Below are positions 60,672 to 64,000 of a stretch of 64,000 bases of DNA, piece by piece; within the stretch, counting starts at the first letter, position 1; every line of letters begins with the position of its first letter. The notes beneath the pieces are model-generated. The model was given only the letters and a program-made list of their open reading frames with translations. It ran no database searches and was not told where the DNA came from. The DNA is from Planctomycetaceae bacterium (lineage in GTDB: Bacteria; Planctomycetota; Planctomycetia; Pirellulales; Pirellulaceae): positions 372,001 to 436,000 of the forward strand of contig JACKHM010000004.1 of NCBI GenBank assembly GCA_020638995.1. The letters run 5' to 3'. A program made the position numbers and the translations under genes.

Positions 60672-60800
60672 GAGTTAGCTTCCGAAGACTAGCGTTGATC
60701 GAGTTGTTTGCGCGACGGTTCTACCACCGTCGTCACAGCTGCTGCGAGATTAGATTGGGAGGGCCGTCGTACATGGTCCATTAGACTTCGACTCTAGCGA

Positions 60801-62114
60801 CTAAACGATCTCGTAACCTGACCGCTGCTCGCGGCTGAGCCAGCTGTTTGCTTCGGCATCATCGGGGAACTCTTGCTTCTCCGGGTCCCACTTCAAGGGA
60901 CGTCCGACGCGCATCGAAATGTTGCCGAGATGACATGTACTCACGCTGCGATGCTGGCTGTGGACATCTGATATCGGCTTCCTCCGCGACTCGACACAGT
61001 CGAAGAAGTTGCCCATATGATTGATGATCGCATCCAACTTGCCAGCTCGCTCAGGTCGATCCAGGTTGTCAAAGTCGTAGATATTGAAGTCTTCACGACG
61101 CAACGGATTTGTCGCGAGATCTTCGACGGGTTTGCCGGAAACCGCACCGCGGTTGACAAAAAGTCTCCCTTCGCTGCCGGTGAACATGATGCCGTTTCGT
61201 CCCGTGTCCGACACTGTCATCTCAACACCGTTGGCGTAGCGGTATTTGGCGAAAAAGTCGATCGCCACATTGTAACCGTCCTTTACCGTGGGGAGCTTTG
61301 CACTGGATTCGATCTCGACCGGAAGCGAATTAATTCCCCACTGTGCGATATCGAGGTGATGGGCTCCCCAATCGGTCATCTGGCCGCCGGAGTACTCGTA
61401 CCACCATCGGAAAGTATAGTGACATCGTTCCTCGATGTACGGCACTTCCGGTGTCTGACCTTGCCACATATCCCAGTTCAAATTGCTTGGGGGCCGGCGA
61501 TGCTCAAATGGACCGCCAGTCTCATTCTTGCCCAACACAACTTCGACCTGTTGTAACTCGCCGATGCGACCCTGGCGAACGAGTTCGATCGCGGTACGGA
61601 AACGATGGTCACTGCGTTGCCATGAACCCACTTGCACGACACGCCCGGTCTCTTCAACGACTTTGGTCAGCAGCTTACCTTCGTCGACAGTCAGAGTAAG
61701 CGGCTTTTCGCAATAGACATCTTTCCCGGCACGGCAAGCGTCGATAACCATCTTCGTATGCCAATGGTCGGGTGTACCAATCAATACGACATCGACATCG
61801 TCGCGTTTCAGCAGATCTCGGTAGTCTTCAAAAATGCGAGGCGTGCTGCCGAATGCCGCCCGAGCTTGTTCGCGGACGTGACGGTCGACATCGCAAAGGG
61901 CAACGATATCTCCATACAGCTGCGCTTTATGGGTGATCACAGATCCTTGGTAACGCAGGCCAACGCCTCCGACGCCCAGACGAGCATTCGGTGAACGCGG
62001 CTTCTCTTCGGCTGTGGCCGTCGAATGAACCATCGACGGAACCAGCCCAGCAGCAAGCGCTGTGGCTGAGGTGGACTTTAGAAAGTCGCGACGATTCGTT
62101 GCTTCGATGGGCAT
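60801..62114 (-). CDS. Tat-exported Gfo/Idh/MocA-family oxidoreductase
   Basis: 437-aa protein with a twin-Arg leader ('NRRDFLKSTSATALAAGLVPS'). The nucleotide-binding fold starts at 'ARLGVGGVGLRYQG', with 'YGDIVALCDVD' and 'DDVDVVLIGTPDHWHTKMVIDAC' (abridged), and the hallmark catalytic block 'GKDVYCEKPLTLTVDEG' near residue 130 (E-K-P Lys). 'GGQMTDWGAHHLDIAQWG' holds the substrate-site His near residue 252. All key residues are present. Planctomycetes have many such exported enzymes, thought to act on sugars or cyclitols with a bound NAD(P). It lies 129 bases upstream of the BamB-like gene and may be part of the same transcript. Confidence 0.94.
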   Translation of the reverse strand: MPIEATNRRDFLKSTSATALAAGLVPSMVHSTATAEEKPRSPNARLGVGGVGLRYQGSVITHKAQLYGDIVALCDVDRHVREQARAAFGSTPRIFEDYRDLLKRDDVDVVLIGTPDHWHTKMVIDACRAGKDVYCEKPLTLTVDEGKLLTKVVEETGRVVQVGSWQRSDHRFRTAIELVRQGRIGELQQVEVVLGKNETGGPFEHRRPPSNLNWDMWQGQTPEVPYIEERCHYTFRWWYEYSGGQMTDWGAHHLDIAQWGINSLPVEIESSAKLPTVKDGYNVAIDFFAKYRYANGVEMTVSDTGRNGIMFTGSEGRLFVNRGAVSGKPVEDLATNPLRREDFNIYDFDNLDRPERAGKLDAIINHMGNFFDCVESRRKPISDVHSQHRSVSTCHLGNISMRVGRPLKWDPEKQEFPDDAEANSWLSREQRSGYEIV

Positions 62115-63060
62115 GGCATCTCCTGGGCGCGGGATATTAGGGGTGAGAGTTGCGCGGGTTCGTATTGTAACCTGAAACGATCTACGATTGCACCTCGTAA
62201 CGACCTCACGCGTCCGGTTCCGAACTGACTACGGACACCAATAGGCTTGTCGACGACGAAACCAATTTGGAGCATCTCCTCGCTTTGTACCATGCGACTT
62301 TCCTCGTCAGTCAGTTGGGAAACAAGCTCCGGCGACTTCGTATCGAAAGTGTCGCAGGTCGAAGGAAAGGCGACGAGCGTAGTCACCTTGCAATGTGAAT
62401 GTGATCAATCCCGACCGATCGCACACCGACAGACTGGCCACTAACTGCGGCGGCAGCGCAGTCTCATCGAAGGCATTCATGAGTTTGTTCAGCCCGTCCG
62501 TCACCCGCATTGTTTCAAATTTCGATTTCGCTGGGCGTCCGGCCAATACCATGACAGATACAGTCATGACGCTTTACCGGACACGTCTCAAATCCTGTCA
62601 CCCCTTTCGAGCGACCGGTCGGGAAGGATTGGTGCCTCCCAATCCGGGAATTGTGTTGGTATCCGCCCTCGCGATACGTCGTCGTGACGACAGAGTTCGA
62701 ATTCGCCGCTGCGAATTACGGCCAAATATTATCTGCGTCGAATGACGCAGATGCCGCGCGCTTCAGGGGCGCGAAACGGCAAGCCGTAACTGACACCGGA
62801 GTTTAAGTCCTGAGCGCACAACGATAACTCGCAGTTGTCCTCCGAAGTTGTCGAATATCGTCACGGACACTATCGGCGTGAATCAACATCGCTCCACCAC
62901 GTGAACGGCAGTCCCGAGGGTTGGCACGACCGTCACCTCCCGCGCCGAAGGAGTAAAAGTTGAACTACGGTGTGATCGTATTGCGTCACAACCCGCTGCA
63001 CTATGCCGAAGGTGACTCCGCGCTGCGACCGTGCCTTGTCGGCACTCAGCTATTGGGCAT
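62115..63060. other. Long stretch without a supported gene
   Basis: About 950 bases. Short frames exist (minus 62307-62567 of 86 codons, plus 62395-62745 of 116 codons), but neither has a ribosome site, family motif or coding-like composition. A decayed gene is possible. No RNA or repeat is evident. Confidence 0.5.
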
Positions 63061-63696
63061 TCAATCATCCGGGACATCAACGTACTCGTGGCACTGAGGA
63101 CACGTTTCGACTCTGCCACGGCATTGCCCTGAAAACGAGATCGTCTCGCCGCATCCCTCGCATTCAAAGGTAATATCCTCGGCAGAACGGGGTCGCTTTT
63201 CTTCTGAAGCCAAGGGAGGGTCCGACTCGTGAAGAATCTCCCTTGCCCGCCGCACGTCATCGGATGGTACTTTAAGTCCGATGCAAGGCAAGCTTGTCCC
63301 GCCAAACCAACTGGGATTTTCAGCATCGGTCAATTCAAGAGTCGCCTCGATACCCCGGCGAGCCAGTACATCCACATCTTTCTCGGCATCCAGGCGATCC
63401 TCATATCTCACGATGGTAACAGGCTCGGAGATATCGCGCCGCTGCTGGCGACTCGGCACATGAAGACTAAACAGCCCAGTCACACTGCCGAGCAGCGAAA
63501 GGAACATTGCTTCGTTGCGATGCCGCTCCTGTTCCTGTCGTTCAAATGCGACGGTCATGCACATTCCGTCGCACTCTGGACATTTGGCCTGCTCATAACC
63601 TGTACCATCTGGGGGAGAATCGAACACCATGTCGCAGTCACGGCAATAGAATGTGAGCGAATCTGGGTGATCTGGATTGGTGTCATGCGAGCTCAT
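63061..63696 (-). CDS. Zinc-ribbon protein with DUF2007-like middle
   Basis: 211-aa protein starting at ATG 63696 ('MSSHDTNPDHPDSLTFYC'). It has two zinc ribbons: N-terminal 'CRDC...CPEC' (about residues 18-44) and C-terminal 'CEGC...CPQC' (about 178-204). Between them is a DUF2007-like region ('VTIVRYEDRLDAEKDVDVLARRGIEATLEL', abridged, then 'CIGLKVPSDDVRRAREIL'), a small ferredoxin-like fold of putative signal-transducing proteins. No membrane segment apart from a weakly hydrophobic 'AMFLSLLGSVTGLF' stretch. Function unknown; the pairing of two ribbons around this domain is common in planctomycete hypotheticals. Confidence 0.8.
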   Translation of the reverse strand: MSSHDTNPDHPDSLTFYCRDCDMVFDSPPDGTGYEQAKCPECDGMCMTVAFERQEQERHRNEAMFLSLLGSVTGLFSLHVPSRQQRRDISEPVTIVRYEDRLDAEKDVDVLARRGIEATLELTDAENPSWFGGTSLPCIGLKVPSDDVRRAREILHESDPPLASEEKRPRSAEDITFECEGCGETISFSGQCRGRVETCPQCHEYVDVPDD

Positions 63697-63874
63697 GGTT
63701 CGACGTGTCGCCCAACGGGAGGACGACGCCGTTCGTGGCGTCTGCGAGACGATTACACAACAGGTTGATTGTAACGAAGCAGGGGACATAGAATAGAGAG
63801 CAAGGCGTCCGCGCAGCGGCCTTGCGGCAAATCCATGTTGGCGGGCATACCAAAACTGCTTGGGAACAAGTCAC

Positions 63875-64000
63875 ATGACAACATTGAACCTAAACCTGTC
63901 AGAGGAACTTCAGCAATTCGTCAACGGCCAAGCCGAAGCGGGCCAGTTTGAGGGAGCAGCGGCCTATGTCGAAGCGTTGATCGAGCGGGCAAAACACGGA
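63875..64000 (+). CDS. ParD-like antitoxin (type II), N-terminal part, cut by window edge
   Basis: 42 codons from ATG 63875 ('MTTLNLNLSEELQQFVNGQA') read like the ribbon-helix-helix start of a ParD/CopG antitoxin: beta strand 'TLNLNLSEELQQFV' then 'GQFEGAAAYVEALIERAK'. ParD proteins bind their own promoter and neutralise ParE. The toxin gene would lie past the right edge. The 180 bases upstream are open for a self-regulated promoter. Confidence 0.75.
   Translation, partial: MTTLNLNLSEELQQFVNGQAEAGQFEGAAAYVEALIERAKHG

Noticed and set aside
62307..62745. One or two small genes in the 62-63 kb gap
   Set aside because: Overlapping open frames on both strands, no ribosome site and no recognisable family; left as intergenic.

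Overview
The window reads as chromosomal DNA of a marine or sediment planctomycete, most likely in or near the Pirellulales. Support comes from the tandem secreted sulfatases, a giant secreted protein with the LEPR-XLL start and dockerin-like repeats, BMC-H shell domains, Tat-exported Gfo/Idh/MocA and sugar-isomerase-like proteins, a planctomycete-type J-like membrane protein, and Rhs genes. This is inferred from recalled family traits; no marker gene fixes the species.

Layout. 0-5.2 kb: the tail of an IS66 transposase, then a minus-strand unit tspO, sulfatase, sulfatase and a truncated third sulfatase, joined by 4-base overlaps. 5.3-10.6 kb: a Ro60/Rsr-type TROVE protein and, upstream on the same strand, two RNAs that look like YrlA-type Y RNAs. 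Each has a closing stem followed by a U run and a circularly permuted tRNA-like core. A 121-aa protein gene lies between them. An intact IS4-family element with an 11-bp target duplication sits just beyond. 10.8-15.8 kb: an M50-like protease, small hypotheticals, a secreted beta-propeller hydrolase, and a cluster of about 6.5 paired REP hairpins around a RAYT gene. 15.8-27.2 kb: one 3781-codon Rhs gene that carries an animal-type heme peroxidase whose N- and C-terminal parts are in swapped order, plus a beta-rich insert with near-identical 0.5-kb repeats. 27.6-33 kb: a 1205-aa multi-membrane protein, an SGNH-like secreted protein and a kinase remnant.

33-50.6 kb is ordinary housekeeping: glnE, a D-2-hydroxyacid dehydrogenase, a GSA-aminomutase-like aminotransferase, an SLC13 anion transporter, thiS-thiG, cysD and cysNC (sulfate activation), and argB-argD-argF-rph. 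50.6-57 kb is accessory again: a 5'-truncated Rhs tail with its own tip and a small membrane protein, a roughly 780-bp array of a 15-bp unit fused to the end of a second RAYT gene, a lipoprotein, a methyltransferase and a truncated glycosyltransferase. 57-64 kb: a double BMC-H shell gene, a likely operon of secreted or exported sugar-processing proteins (BamB-like, PhyH dioxygenase, sugar isomerase-like), a Gfo/Idh/MocA oxidoreductase, a zinc-ribbon protein and the start of a ParD-like antitoxin.

The two strongest leads are the Ro/Y-RNA locus (5.4-8.8 kb) and the circularly permuted peroxidase inside the giant Rhs protein. Next come the RAYT-linked 15-bp array and the fused shell gene.
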